Positions 8,976 through 16,475 of a stretch of 16,678 bases of DNA are shown here, in pieces. Within the stretch, counting starts at the first letter, position 1; each line of letters starts with the position of its first letter. This DNA is from Aliarcobacter butzleri (GTDB lineage: Bacteria; Campylobacterota; Campylobacteria; Campylobacterales; Arcobacteraceae). The notes beneath the pieces were generated by a model. It was not told the DNA's origin. It ran no database searches and worked only from the letters and a program-made list of their open reading frames with translations. Both the position numbers and the translations under genes were made by a program. The stretch covers positions 1-16,678 of the forward strand of contig JAAYJJ010000035.1 in assembly GCA_012522985.1 (NCBI GenBank), given 5' to 3'.

Positions 8976-9335
8976 ATGAGTAGAGCAAAAGTAATAGCAA
9001 ATAAAAAATTACATAGAGCAAAAAGAAAATTAAAAGTTAGATCGAAAATCAGTGGTGTAGCTAATAAACCTAGAGTATCTATATTTAAATCAAATAGATA
9101 CCTTACTGTACAAGCTATAGATGATACAGCAGGTACAACCTTAGCAGGATTAAATAGTAAAACACTAGATTTAAGAACAAACAAAGAGGGTGCAGTCGCT
9201 TTAGCTGCTAAATTTGCCGATATGCTAAAAGAAAAAGATATAACTGAAGTTGTATATGACAGAAACGGCTATGTTTATCATGGTGTAGTAGCAGCATTTG
9301 CTGATGCACTAAGAGAAAACGGAATCAAACTATAA
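8976..9335 (+). CDS. rplR: 50S ribosomal protein L18 (uL18)
   Basis: 5S rRNA-binding protein of the central protuberance. The chosen ATG at 8976 gives 119 aa beginning [12 protein letters not shown]; a GTG one codon upstream (8973) is possible but less likely. The basic N-terminal half with [22 protein letters not shown] and the C-terminal [22 protein letters not shown] are family signatures. AAGG lies 8 bases before the ATG. Confidence 0.96.
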   Translation: MSRAKVIANKKLHRAKRKLKVRSKISGVANKPRVSIFKSNRYLTVQAIDDTAGTTLAGLNSKTLDLRTNKEGAVALAAKFADMLKEKDITEVVYDRNGYVYHGVVAAFADALRENGIKL

Positions 9336-9344
9336 GGTTAGGCT

Positions 9345-9785
9345 ATGGCAGTAAATAGAGAAGATTTTCAAGAAGCAATCGTTAAGATTGGTAGAGTAAC
9401 TAAAGTTGTTAAAGGTGGTAGAAGATTTAGATTTACAGCTTTAGTTGTTGTTGGTGACAAAAACGGAACAGTTGGATTTGGTACAGGAAAAGCAAAAGAG
9501 GTTCCTGATGCTATCAAAAAAGCTTTAGATGATGCGTTTAAAAGACTTGTAAAAGTTTCACTAAATGGTACAACTATAGCTCATGATATAGAGCATAAGT
9601 ATAACTCAAGCAAAATTCTTATTAAACCAGCTTCAGAGGGTACAGGGCTAATTGCTGGTGGAGCAGCTAGACCAGTACTTGAACTTGCAGGTGTAAAAGA
9701 TATTATTGCAAAATCACTTGGTTCAAACAATCCAAACAATCTAGTTCAAGCAACAGTTGAAGCTTTGGCTAAGATAAAGGGGTAA
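9345..9785 (+). CDS. rpsE: 30S ribosomal protein S5 (uS5)
   Basis: 30S protein involved in translational fidelity and mRNA unwinding (146 aa). The double-stranded-RNA-binding-like N-terminal domain shows [19 protein letters not shown] and [20 protein letters not shown], and the C-terminal domain has [19 protein letters not shown]. It is shorter at the N-terminus than the 167-aa E. coli protein, as in relatives. Only two bases separate its stop from rplO, so the usual intervening rpmD gene (L30) is absent. Confidence 0.98.
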   Translation: MAVNREDFQEAIVKIGRVTKVVKGGRRFRFTALVVVGDKNGTVGFGTGKAKEVPDAIKKALDDAFKRLVKVSLNGTTIAHDIEHKYNSSKILIKPASEGTGLIAGGAARPVLELAGVKDIIAKSLGSNNPNNLVQATVEALAKIKG

Positions 9786-9787
9786 AA

Positions 9788-10183
9788 ATGTTAGAAAATT
9801 TACAACCAGCTACAGGAAGTACACAAAATAGAAAAAGAATAGGTAGAGGTCAAGGAAGTGGACACGGCAAAACTGCTGGAAAAGGACACAAAGGACAAAG
9901 AGCAAGGGGCGGATACAACGAAAAAAGAGGTTTTGAAGGTGGGCAACAACCACTTCAAAGAAGATTACCAAAAGTTGGATTTGTATCAAGAGTAGAAAAG
10001 CCTTTAGCTTTAAATGTTGATAAAATTACTTCTATTGCATCTTTGGATGAGATTACTTTAGCAAATATTTCAAGTGTATATAAACTTGGAAAAGCTGTAA
10101 CGAAAGTTAAATTGATAGGTAAAAATGCGAAAAATCTAGAGAGTAAAATTAAAGACGAAAATATAACTACTTCTGGAAAATAA
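9788..10183 (+). CDS. rplO: 50S ribosomal protein L15 (uL15)
   Basis: Late-assembling 50S protein of 131 aa. The glycine- and arginine-rich N-terminal extension that threads through 23S rRNA is clear: [22 protein letters not shown], broken here into [20 protein letters not shown] and continuing as [28 protein letters not shown] follows. AAAGGGG precedes the start within the end of rpsE. secY follows after one base. Confidence 0.98.
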   Translation: MLENLQPATGSTQNRKRIGRGQGSGHGKTAGKGHKGQRARGGYNEKRGFEGGQQPLQRRLPKVGFVSRVEKPLALNVDKITSIASLDEITLANISSVYKLGKAVTKVKLIGKNAKNLESKIKDENITTSGK

Positions 10184-10184
10184 T

Positions 10185-11447
10185 ATGAATAACAACTTAG
10201 TAAATAAAATTCTTCTAACACTAGGTTTTATTTTGATGTACAGGTTATTGGCATATGTGCCAGTACCTGGTGTTAATATAGATGTGGTAAAAGAGTTTTT
10301 TGACTCTAATGCTCAAAATGCTCTAGGGCTAATCAATATGTTTAGTGGAAATGCGGTTGAAAGACTTAGTATTATTTCACTTGGAATTATGCCTTATATT
10401 ACTGCATCTATTATTATGGAACTTCTTTCTGCAACATTTCCAGCTCTTGGTAAGCTTAAAAAAGAGCGAGATGGAATGCAAAAATATATGCAAATCATAA
10501 GATATACTACTATAGTTATTACACTTGTTCAAGCTGTTGGTGTTTCTATGGGACTTAACTCTCTAACAGGAAGCAGTGGAGCAGGAGCAATAAGTATCGA
10601 TATGAGTACATTTGTAATGATAGCTTCTATATCAATGCTAACAGGAACTATGCTTTTAATGTGGATTGGTGAACAAATCACTCAAAAAGGTATAGGAAAT
10701 GGTATAAGTTTGATTATTTTTGCAGGTATCGTTTCTGCTATTCCTAGTGCAATAAGTGGAACTGTTGAACTTGTAAACAATGGACAAATGAATTTCTTTG
10801 TTGTATTGGCAATAATTTTAATAATCCTAGTAACTGTAGGTGTTATTATCTATGTTGAATTAGGAGAAAGAAGAGTACCAGTTTCTTATTCTAGAAAAGT
10901 TGTTATGCAAAACCAACATAAAAGAATAATGAACTATATTCCAATCAAAGTAAACTTAAGTGGAGTTATTCCAGCTATTTTTGCTTCAGCTATTTTAATG
11001 TTTCCAGCTACTGTTTTATCAAGTAGTTCAAATGAATATGTAAGAGTTGTAGCAGATTTATTAAATCCAAATGGATATATATTTAATATTTTAATGTTTT
11101 TATTTGTAGTATTTTTTGCATTTTTTTATGCATCTATTACATTTAACTCAAAAGATATATCTGAAAATCTTAAAAGACAAGGTGGATTTATACCAGGTGT
11201 TAGACCAGGAGAGAGTACAGCTTCGTTTTTAAATGAAGTTGCAAGTAGATTGACTTTTACTGGTGCAATATATCTTGGACTTGTTTCTACTGTACCTCAT
11301 TTTATAGTTAAATCTATGGGAGTACCATTTTATTTTGGTGGTGTTGCAGTTTTGATTGTAGTTCAAGTAGCAATAGATACTATGAGAAAGATAGAGGCTC
11401 AACAATATATGAATAAATATGATATGTTAAGTGCTACAAGGTTATAA
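10185..11447 (+). CDS. secY: Preprotein translocase subunit SecY
   Basis: Central channel of the Sec translocon in the inner membrane, partner of SecE, SecG and SecA. The 420-aa product has about ten hydrophobic segments. Conserved features are the plug and TM2 region around AVERLSIISLGIMPYI (about residues 57-72), TM4-5 with GIGNGISLIIFAGI (169-182), the cytoplasmic loop ELGERRVPVSYSRK (225-238), and ENLKRQGGFIPGVRPG (327-342) of the large C-terminal cytoplasmic loop. There is no strong Shine-Dalgarno sequence and only one base after rplO, so translation is probably coupled. Confidence 0.99.
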   Translation: MNNNLVNKILLTLGFILMYRLLAYVPVPGVNIDVVKEFFDSNAQNALGLINMFSGNAVERLSIISLGIMPYITASIIMELLSATFPALGKLKKERDGMQKYMQIIRYTTIVITLVQAVGVSMGLNSLTGSSGAGAISIDMSTFVMIASISMLTGTMLLMWIGEQITQKGIGNGISLIIFAGIVSAIPSAISGTVELVNNGQMNFFVVLAIILIILVTVGVIIYVELGERRVPVSYSRKVVMQNQHKRIMNYIPIKVNLSGVIPAIFASAILMFPATVLSSSSNEYVRVVADLLNPNGYIFNILMFLFVVFFAFFYASITFNSKDISENLKRQGGFIPGVRPGESTASFLNEVASRLTFTGAIYLGLVSTVPHFIVKSMGVPFYFGGVAVLIVVQVAIDTMRKIEAQQYMNKYDMLSATRL

Positions 11448-11449
11448 AA

Positions 11450-12208
11450 GTGGCAATTCCTATAAGAAAACAAAATGAGATCCAAAAACTTCGCGACGCA
11501 GGATATGCAGTTGCGAAGACGTTGGATTATTTAAAAAACAATGTAAAAGCAGGTATGAGTTTGCTTGAAGTTGATAAGATGGCTGAAGAGTCTCTTTCAA
11601 GTCTAGGTGCAAGACCAGCCTTTAAAGGTTTGTATGGTTTTCCAAATGCTGCGTGTTTGTCTTTAAATGAAGTCGTAATCCACGGAATCCCTGATAATAC
11701 TATATTAAAAGAGGGAGATATTTTAGGAATAGACATAGGTAGTGAAATAGATGGCTGGTATGGTGATGCAGCTATAACAATGCCTATTGGTAAAGTATCA
11801 CCACAAGATCAAGAGCTTATTGATTGTTCTTATGATTCTTTGATGTATGCAATACAAGAGATCAAAGAGGGAATGAGATTTAAAGAGCTTTCATTTTTAA
11901 TAGAGAAATTTATTAAAGAAAGAGGTTTTGTACCTCTTAAGAGATTTTGTGGTCATGGTATTGGACGAGAACCTCATTGTGATCCAGAAATACCAAACTA
12001 TTTAGACTCACCAAATCCAAAACAAGGTCCAAAAATAAAAAACGGTATGGTTTTTTGTATTGAGCCTATGATTTGTCAAAAAGATGGTGAGCCTGTTATT
12101 TTGGAAGATGATTGGTCGGTGGTTTCTCGTGATGGATTAAGAACAAGTCATTATGAGCATACAGTTGCCGTTATAAATGGTAAAGCAGTGATATTAACAC
12201 AAATATAA
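11450..12208 (+). CDS. map: Type I methionine aminopeptidase
   Basis: Removes the initiator methionine from nascent proteins whose second residue is small. The five metal ligands of the pita-bread fold are in place: D95, D106, H169 (GHGIG), E205 (CIEPM) and E236 (YEHT), with the substrate-binding H79 in VIHGI. The length of 252 aa is that of the single-domain class Ia enzyme. The start is GTG at 11450, two bases after secY, chosen because it gives the family N-terminus MAIPIRKQNEI; the next in-frame ATG would delete 35 residues. The location between secY and infA is common. Confidence 0.98.
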   Translation: MAIPIRKQNEIQKLRDAGYAVAKTLDYLKNNVKAGMSLLEVDKMAEESLSSLGARPAFKGLYGFPNAACLSLNEVVIHGIPDNTILKEGDILGIDIGSEIDGWYGDAAITMPIGKVSPQDQELIDCSYDSLMYAIQEIKEGMRFKELSFLIEKFIKERGFVPLKRFCGHGIGREPHCDPEIPNYLDSPNPKQGPKIKNGMVFCIEPMICQKDGEPVILEDDWSVVSRDGLRTSHYEHTVAVINGKAVILTQI

Positions 12209-12229
12209 ACAAAAAAAGGAAATTATTAG

Positions 12230-12448
12230 ATGGCTAAAGATGATGTAATAGTGATTGATGGAGTAGTAAAAGAGGCTCTTCCAAATGCTATGTTTAGAGT
12301 AGGACTTGACAACGGACATATAGTATTATGTCATATATCAGGCAAGATGAGAATGAACTATATCAAAATTCTACCAGGTGATAAAGTGAAAGTTGAGATT
12401 ACTCCATATTCACTAGATAAGGGTAGAATCACACATAGATATAAATAA
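12230..12448 (+). CDS. infA: Translation initiation factor IF-1
   Basis: S1-like OB-fold protein (72 aa, the standard bacterial length) that occupies the A site of the 30S subunit during initiation. [24 protein letters not shown] in two parts, [20 protein letters not shown] and the ending [13 protein letters not shown] are diagnostic. AAAGGA lies about 9 bases before the ATG. It is the last gene of the operon here: a hairpin follows at 12478-12503, and none of the usual downstream genes (rpmJ, rpsM, rpsK, rpsD, rpoA, rplQ) follows. Confidence 0.99.
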   Translation: MAKDDVIVIDGVVKEALPNAMFRVGLDNGHIVLCHISGKMRMNYIKILPGDKVKVEITPYSLDKGRITHRYK

Positions 12449-12477
12449 TCAAAGTAAAATATTTACAATTTATTTAA

Positions 12478-12503
12478 CCCAAATTATATTAAAATAATTT
12501 GGG
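12478..12503. terminator. Hairpin between convergent infA and pagL-like gene (probably bidirectional)
   Basis: A perfect 10-bp stem, CCCAAATTAT (12478-12487) with ATAATTTGGG (12494-12503), closes a six-base loop. It lies 30 bases after infA and 15 bases after the end of the convergent minus-strand gene. Flanks on both sides are T-rich when read outward, though neither has a long uninterrupted T-run. Confidence 0.75.
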
Positions 12504-12518
12504 CTTATAGGCTTATTT

Positions 12519-13028
12519 TTAAAATCTATAGTTTAATCCAAGTAAAGCTATATCAATACCATCATTTGGTTTTTTGATACTAGCGTTTGAATAGTGGATA
12601 TATCTAAGATATAGATCCCAATTTTCCCTAGTAATACCAAAACTTATTCTATCTTCAAACTGAAACTTAGTAGAGATTCTTCTTGAATCAATATGTGTAT
12701 GAGAGATTCTTGATACACCAACAGCTAGATCAACATAGTATTTGTATGAATCAAAGAAAAGCTTATCAAAATCTAAAACAAAAACAGGAGTATAAGAGAT
12801 AACACTACGACTATGATCTTGACCTTTGAACTTACCATATGCAAGTTCATGATATCCTTTGATATCAAAGCTATCAAAAGAGTATATGGTGTTTGAAAAG
12901 GTTTTTTGTAACGCTACTCTATGTAGATCTATATGCCCACCTTTACCAGTATTTATACTTACTCCATAGTCACTACTAGCATAAACCAAGCCACTTAATG
13001 AGCAAAACAATATAATCTTTTTAAACAT
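12519..13028 (-). CDS. PagL-like lipid A 3-O-deacylase (acyloxyacyl hydrolase family), outer membrane
   Basis: PagL enzymes are small outer-membrane beta-barrels that remove the 3-O-linked acyl chain from lipid A. The 169-aa product has a signal peptide (about residues 1-17, FKKIILFCSLSGLVYA, cleavage near VYA-SS), alternating beta-strand character, and a terminal phenylalanine in LGLNYRF as in barrel proteins. The C-terminal segment RYIHYSNASIKKPNDGIDIA closely follows the Pseudomonas PagL active-site region. H145 and S147 match the catalytic His and Ser, and N148 and N155 are conserved. The position of the expected catalytic Glu is D159, a conservative change. A good ribosome-binding site AAGGTGG lies just before the ATG. 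The family is fairly sure; activity is inferred. Confidence 0.82.
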   Translation of the reverse strand: MFKKIILFCSLSGLVYASSDYGVSINTGKGGHIDLHRVALQKTFSNTIYSFDSFDIKGYHELAYGKFKGQDHSRSVISYTPVFVLDFDKLFFDSYKYYVDLAVGVSRISHTHIDSRRISTKFQFEDRISFGITRENWDLYLRYIHYSNASIKKPNDGIDIALLGLNYRF

Positions 13029-13048
13029 ATGCCACCTTTATAAGAAAA

Positions 13049-13088
13049 ATAAACTTTTATTCTAACAAAGAGTAACTTAAAAGTTTAT
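13049..13088 (-). terminator. Inverted repeat with T-tract between mqnP and the pagL-like gene
   Basis: An 11-bp perfect inverted repeat (13049-13059 and 13078-13088) starts two bases after the mqnP stop. On the minus strand it is followed by TTTTTCTTAT, as in intrinsic terminators, but the stem has one G-C pair and the loop is 18 bases. A possible -10 box TAGAAT overlaps its inner part (13059-13064), so the pagL-like gene may have its own promoter here. Confidence 0.45.
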
Positions 13089-13090
13089 GC

Positions 13091-13969
13091 TTATGTAACA
13101 GGAACTTCTATTTTATATATAAAATCCAAAACTATTAGAAGAAAAAATACAATTCCTAGATATCCATTTACTGTAAAGAAAGCTTTATCTATTTTATTAA
13201 AGTCTTTTGCTACGATTCTATGCTCATATGCTAACATTAAAGCACTAAAAACAACAGCTATATAAGCAAATAGTCCAAGCTGTGCTTTTATAACAAAAAA
13301 CATCCACATAAGGTTTGTAATAGAATGAAATATTTTTGATATCCAAAGAGTTTTGTTCACTCCAAACTTAGAAGGTATTGAGTGAAGTCCTAGTTTTTTA
13401 TCTATTTCTATATCTTGTAATGAGTAAAGAAGATCAAACCCAGCCACCCAAAAAATAACACCAATACTTAGATAAATAGTCCATAAATATACACTTTCAC
13501 TAACAGCAACAACACCAGCAATAGGTGCAAGTCCCAAAGAAAGTCCTAGTATAATATGAGCCAAAAAACTAAATCTTTTAAAATAGGAGTAACTTCCAAT
13601 CACTATAAGTATAGGAACACTCAATATAAAAGCTAGAGTATTAACAAAATAAGCCACAGTTATAAAAATGAGGGCATTGATAATCACAAATGCTAAGATT
13701 TGATTTGCATTTATTCTACCATCTACATTGGGTCTAGAAGCGGTGCGGGGATTGTGTCCATCTATATCTCTATCTAGATATCTATTGATTGACATTGCAA
13801 AGTTTCTAGCACTAACTGCTGCTAAGAGTCCAAGAAGTAATAACTTCCATCCAAACCAACCATTTGCAGCTACTACCATAGCTATAAAGATAAATGGCAA
13901 TGAAAATATAGAGTGGCTAAATACCACTAATTCACTAAAATCTTTAAGTTTTTTAATTATTTTATTCAT
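13091..13969 (-). CDS. mqnP: UbiA-family polyprenyltransferase, probably MqnP of futalosine-pathway menaquinone synthesis
   Basis: Integral-membrane aromatic prenyltransferase of 292 aa with about eight or nine hydrophobic segments. The first Asp-rich site is NRYLDRDIDGHNPRTASRP, with N62, D66 and D70; the second is DLLYSLQDIEID, with D186 and D190. Both bind the Mg-diphosphate of the polyprenyl donor. It matches the subgroup often annotated as 4-hydroxybenzoate octaprenyltransferase. Because Campylobacterota generally make menaquinone by the futalosine route and not ubiquinone, the acceptor is more probably 1,4-dihydroxy-6-naphthoate. That is inference from taxonomy; no other mqn gene is in the window. 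No Shine-Dalgarno sequence precedes the ATG. Confidence 0.88.
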   Translation of the reverse strand: MNKIIKKLKDFSELVVFSHSIFSLPFIFIAMVVAANGWFGWKLLLLGLLAAVSARNFAMSINRYLDRDIDGHNPRTASRPNVDGRINANQILAFVIINALIFITVAYFVNTLAFILSVPILIVIGSYSYFKRFSFLAHIILGLSLGLAPIAGVVAVSESVYLWTIYLSIGVIFWVAGFDLLYSLQDIEIDKKLGLHSIPSKFGVNKTLWISKIFHSITNLMWMFFVIKAQLGLFAYIAVVFSALMLAYEHRIVAKDFNKIDKAFFTVNGYLGIVFFLLIVLDFIYKIEVPVT

Positions 13970-13975
13970 AATAGC

Positions 13976-13984
13976 ATTTTAGCA
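13976..13984 (-). promoter_or_regulatory. Candidate extended -10 element of mqnP
   Basis: On the minus strand TGC followed by TAAAAT (hexamer at 13976-13981) resembles an extended -10. It lies so close to the mqnP ATG (13969) that transcription would start at or next to the start codon. The upstream region is T-rich, but no clear -35 is seen. A further candidate around TATATAAG lies about 20 bases upstream. Confidence 0.35.
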
Positions 13985-14066
13985 AAAAATTACTTATATA
14001 ATTGATAAATGAGAGCATTGTTTGAAGTTTACTAGGCTAAAAGCTTAATATTATTTTAATAGAGAT

Positions 14067-14101
14067 AGAGTATTCTCCCCAAACTAGGGAGAAAATACTC
14101 T
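14067..14101 (-). terminator. Hairpin at the end of ilvD
   Basis: Arms 14067-14079 and 14087-14101 form a 13-bp stem with a two-base bulge and the loop CAAACTA. It includes a CTCCC/GGGAG core, unusually GC-rich for this region. The repeat reaches the last base of the ilvD stop codon. No long T-tract follows on the minus strand, so it may stop RNA polymerase weakly or mainly protect the 3' end. The rest of 13985-14066 holds nothing I recognise. Confidence 0.6.
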
Positions 14102-15789
14102 TAGAGTTCAGTTTTTAAAACTCCACCACTACTTGCATTTGTTACTAAAGCTCTATATTGCCCTAGCCATCTTGAAGTAAGAGTTTTAAGTTTAGGTTTA
14201 AAAGTAGCCCTTCTTTTTGCTATCTCTTCATCGCTGATATTTGCTTGTAAGATATAGTTATCTACATCTATATGTATTTCATCACCATCTTGTAGTAATC
14301 CTATAAGCCCACCTTCAGCAGCTTCAGGGCTAACATGTCCTATACTAGCACCTCTAGTTGCACCACTAAATCTACCATCAGTAATAAGTGCAACTTTATC
14401 TCCTAATCCCATACCCATAATAAGACTTGTTGGAGCTAACATCTCTTGCATACCTGGGCCACCTTTTGGACCTTCGTATCTAATAACTACTACATCTCCA
14501 GCTTTTACTTTGCCACTAGTAATACCTAAAATAGCCTCTTGTTGCCCATCAAAACATATAGCCTTACCAGTGATTACTCTGCTTCCTATAATACCAGCAG
14601 TTTTGATAACAGCACCTTGCTCTGCTAGGTTACCATAAAGTATAGCTAGTCCACCTACTTGTGAGTAAGGATTGTCTATAGTATGTATCACATCAGTATC
14701 TTTGATATAAGCATCTTTTATCTTTTCTAGCGTAGTCATACCACCTATTGTTAGGTTATCAAGAAGTATATCATCGCCTCTTTTGCTCATCTCTTTCATA
14801 ACTGCATTAACGCCACCAGCACGATTGATGTCTTCCATATGGATAGTGCTTAAGCTTGGAGAGATTTTTGCTATATGTGAAACTCTTTTGCTTATATTGT
14901 TGATATCTTTTAGTTCAAAGTTTACATTTGCCTCTTTTGCAATAGCAAGCATATGTAAAACTGTATTTGAGCTTCCACCCATAGCCATATCTACAGCAAA
15001 TGCATTTCTTACTGCATTTTCATTTAAGATATTTGTGATTTTGAACTTATTGGATAACTCTTTGCTTTTTGCTATTTCGCATATTCTTCTAGCTGCTTGT
15101 CTATATAGTTCTTCTCTTTCTTTTGTAAGAGCCAAAATAGTCCCATTCCCTGGCAAGGCTATACCCATAGCTTCCATCAAAGTATTCATAGAGTTTGCTG
15201 TAAACATACCACTACAACTTCCTCCACTAGGACAGGCATTGCACTCTATATCTTTTAGATCTTCAGCACTTATCTCTCCAGCTTCAAATTGTCCAACAGC
15301 TTCAAATGCAACAGCCAAATCGATAGGAGTACCATCTTTTGTATATCCTTTTGCCATAGGACCACCACTTACAAAGATAGTAGGAACATCAACTCTCAAA
15401 GCCCCCATAATCATACCTGGGACTATTTTGTCACAGTTTGGAATAGCTATCATCGCATCAAGTTTATGTGCATTCATCACAGTTTCTATAGAGTTTGCAA
15501 TTATCTCTCGACTTGGCAAAGAAAAAAGCATCCCATCATGCCCCATAGCTATACCATCATCAACTCCAATAGTGTTAAACTCAAATGGTACACAACCAGC
15601 TTTTCTAATCTCTTCTTTTATAATATCACTTACTTTATCTAGAAAAAAATGTCCTGGAATAATCTCTATAAAAGAGTTTGCTACTCCAATAAACGGCTTA
15701 TCAAAATCCTCATCTTTTAGTCCTGTAGCTCTAAATAGACTTCTATGTGGGGCTCTATGATAGCCTTTTTTTACTTCATCGCTTCTCAT
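14101..15789 (-). CDS. ilvD: Dihydroxy-acid dehydratase
   Basis: Fe-S enzyme that converts 2,3-dihydroxy-isovalerate and 2,3-dihydroxy-3-methylvalerate to the keto acids in valine, leucine and isoleucine synthesis. The 562-aa product is full length. [10 protein letters not shown] carries C119 and [19 protein letters not shown] carries C192. The C-terminal region [11 protein letters not shown] and [11 protein letters not shown] is conserved. At the site where [2Fe-2S] dehydratases have a first cysteine (P-C-N), this protein has G46 in IIPGH, as in the oxygen-sensitive E. coli-type [4Fe-4S] enzymes. AAAGG lies six bases before the ATG. No other ilv gene is adjacent, so it seems monocistronic. 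Confidence 0.98.
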   Translation of the reverse strand: MRSDEVKKGYHRAPHRSLFRATGLKDEDFDKPFIGVANSFIEIIPGHFFLDKVSDIIKEEIRKAGCVPFEFNTIGVDDGIAMGHDGMLFSLPSREIIANSIETVMNAHKLDAMIAIPNCDKIVPGMIMGALRVDVPTIFVSGGPMAKGYTKDGTPIDLAVAFEAVGQFEAGEISAEDLKDIECNACPSGGSCSGMFTANSMNTLMEAMGIALPGNGTILALTKEREELYRQAARRICEIAKSKELSNKFKITNILNENAVRNAFAVDMAMGGSSNTVLHMLAIAKEANVNFELKDINNISKRVSHIAKISPSLSTIHMEDINRAGGVNAVMKEMSKRGDDILLDNLTIGGMTTLEKIKDAYIKDTDVIHTIDNPYSQVGGLAILYGNLAEQGAVIKTAGIIGSRVITGKAICFDGQQEAILGITSGKVKAGDVVVIRYEGPKGGPGMQEMLAPTSLIMGMGLGDKVALITDGRFSGATRGASIGHVSPEAAEGGLIGLLQDGDEIHIDVDNYILQANISDEEIAKRRATFKPKLKTLTSRWLGQYRALVTNASSGGVLKTEL

Positions 15790-15819
15790 AAATTACCTTT
15801 TTTTAATTAAATTTTATAC

Positions 15820-15828
15820 ATTATAGCA
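15820..15828 (-). promoter_or_regulatory. Candidate extended -10 promoter element of ilvD
   Basis: On the minus strand TGCTATAAT (hexamer at 15820-15825) is a perfect extended -10, about 30 bases before the ilvD ATG. The -35 region is T-rich without a clear hexamer, which is common in Campylobacterota promoters. It is divergent from the tRNA promoter about 100 bases away. Confidence 0.6.
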
Positions 15829-15906
15829 TATATTGTAGCAAAGTAATTATAAAAAAGTGGTTTTTTAACAAAAAATCTAAAATTTTACATTTTTTTGCAA
15901 AACCCC

Positions 15907-15935
15907 TTTACTTTTAAAATTTTTTTTGCTATAAT
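15907..15935 (+). promoter_or_regulatory. Sigma70-type promoter of the tRNA operon
   Basis: TTTACT (15907-15912) and TATAAT (15930-15935) are separated by 17 bp, and the -10 is preceded by TGC, making it an extended -10. Transcription should start near 15942, about 25 bases before tRNA-Gly. The remaining bases of the 15790-15966 intergenic region are AT-rich with no gene. Confidence 0.75.
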
Positions 15936-15966
15936 TCCATTCCAATTTAAAAAACTACTAATTGAT

Positions 15967-16041
<75 letters not shown>

Positions 16042-16056
16042 TTTGTTTTTTATTTT

Positions 16057-16143
16057 GCGAGTGTGGCGGAATAGGTAGACGCGCAGGACTTAAAATCCTG
16101 TTCCAGTAATGGAGTGTGGGTTCGATTCTCACCATTCGCACCA
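16057..16143 (+). tRNA. tRNA-Leu (anticodon TAA)
   Basis: Class II tRNA of 87 bases including CCA, with a long variable arm (TTCCAGTAATGGAG region). The acceptor GCGAGTG/CATTCGC has one G-T wobble, and discriminator A suits leucine. The anticodon stem CAGGA/TCCTG holds loop CTTAAAA, so the anticodon is TAA, which reads TTA, the main leucine codon in such an AT-rich genome. Confidence 0.97.
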
Positions 16144-16171
16144 TTTTTGGTGTAAACAAACTTTTAATAAC

Positions 16172-16245
16172 GGCGACATCGCCAAGTGGTAAGGCCGGAG
16201 CCTGCAAAGCTTCTATCCCCGGTTCGAATCCGGGTGTCGCCTCCA
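16172..16245 (+). tRNA. tRNA-Cys (anticodon GCA)
   Basis: The acceptor GGCGACA/TGTCGCC is fully paired, with discriminator T (U in the RNA), the key cysteine identity base, and encoded CCA. The anticodon stem GGAGC/GCTTC encloses CTGCAAA, giving anticodon GCA. It is the third gene in the cluster, 28 bases after tRNA-Leu. Confidence 0.97.
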
Positions 16246-16270
16246 GTTGGTTTGTTGCCATTTTTTATGT

Positions 16271-16358
16271 AGAGGGTTGGCTGAGTGGTTGAAAGCACCG
16301 GTCTTGAAAACCGGCGAGGTGAGAGCCTCCGAGGGTTCGAATCCCTTGCCCTCTGCCA
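16271..16358 (+). tRNA. tRNA-Ser (anticodon TGA)
   Basis: Class II tRNA of 88 bases. The acceptor AGAGGGT/GCCCTCT ends with one T-G wobble; discriminator G and encoded CCA fit serine. The anticodon stem CCGGT/ACCGG encloses CTTGAAA, so the anticodon is TGA, reading TCA and probably other TCN codons. The long variable arm is CGAGGTGAGAGCCTCCG. It is the last tRNA before the repeat-rich end of the window; its 3' end is a typical integration target. Confidence 0.97.
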
Positions 16359-16381
16359 TTGATACTTCTTAGTACTTCCAT

Positions 16382-16432
16382 ATAAGTCCAAAAATCCCTA
16401 TTTTATCGATACTCTTAACTTTCATAAGTCCA
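16382..16432. repeat. 9-bp direct repeat ATAAGTCCA (two copies)
   Basis: Identical copies lie at 16382-16390 and 16424-16432, 42 bases apart start to start (four helical turns). The first is flanked on the left and the second on the right by CCATAT-like sequence. They may be part of the same family of sites as the tandem CATAT repeats that follow. Confidence 0.7.
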
Positions 16433-16460
16433 TATGAAATCATATAAAACCATATAAAAT
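16431..16460. repeat. Three tandem 10-bp repeats, consensus CATATRAAAY
   Basis: CATATGAAAT, CATATAAAAC and CATATAAAAT follow each other without spacing at 16431, 16441 and 16451. A degenerate fourth unit, CCTATGTATC, follows at 16461. The 10-bp period puts every unit on the same face of the helix, as expected for a cooperatively bound protein. Confidence 0.8.
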
Positions 16461-16475
16461 CCTATGTATCCAAAT

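Noticed and set aside
13728..13982. 84-codon plus-strand frame opposite mqnP
   Set aside because: It is a shadow of the conserved Asp-rich region of mqnP, without its own ribosome-binding site or recognisable product.
14783..15760. 325-codon plus-strand open frame opposite ilvD
   Set aside because: It lies entirely antisense to the well-supported ilvD, has no family signature, and its hydrophobic composition is the expected mirror of the ilvD codons.
15851..15866. AAAAAAGTGGTTTTTT hairpin between ilvD and the tRNA operon
   Set aside because: The stem is only A-T pairs with a four-base loop, and it lies upstream of both divergent genes where a terminator has no clear job. It is probably a chance match in AT-rich DNA.
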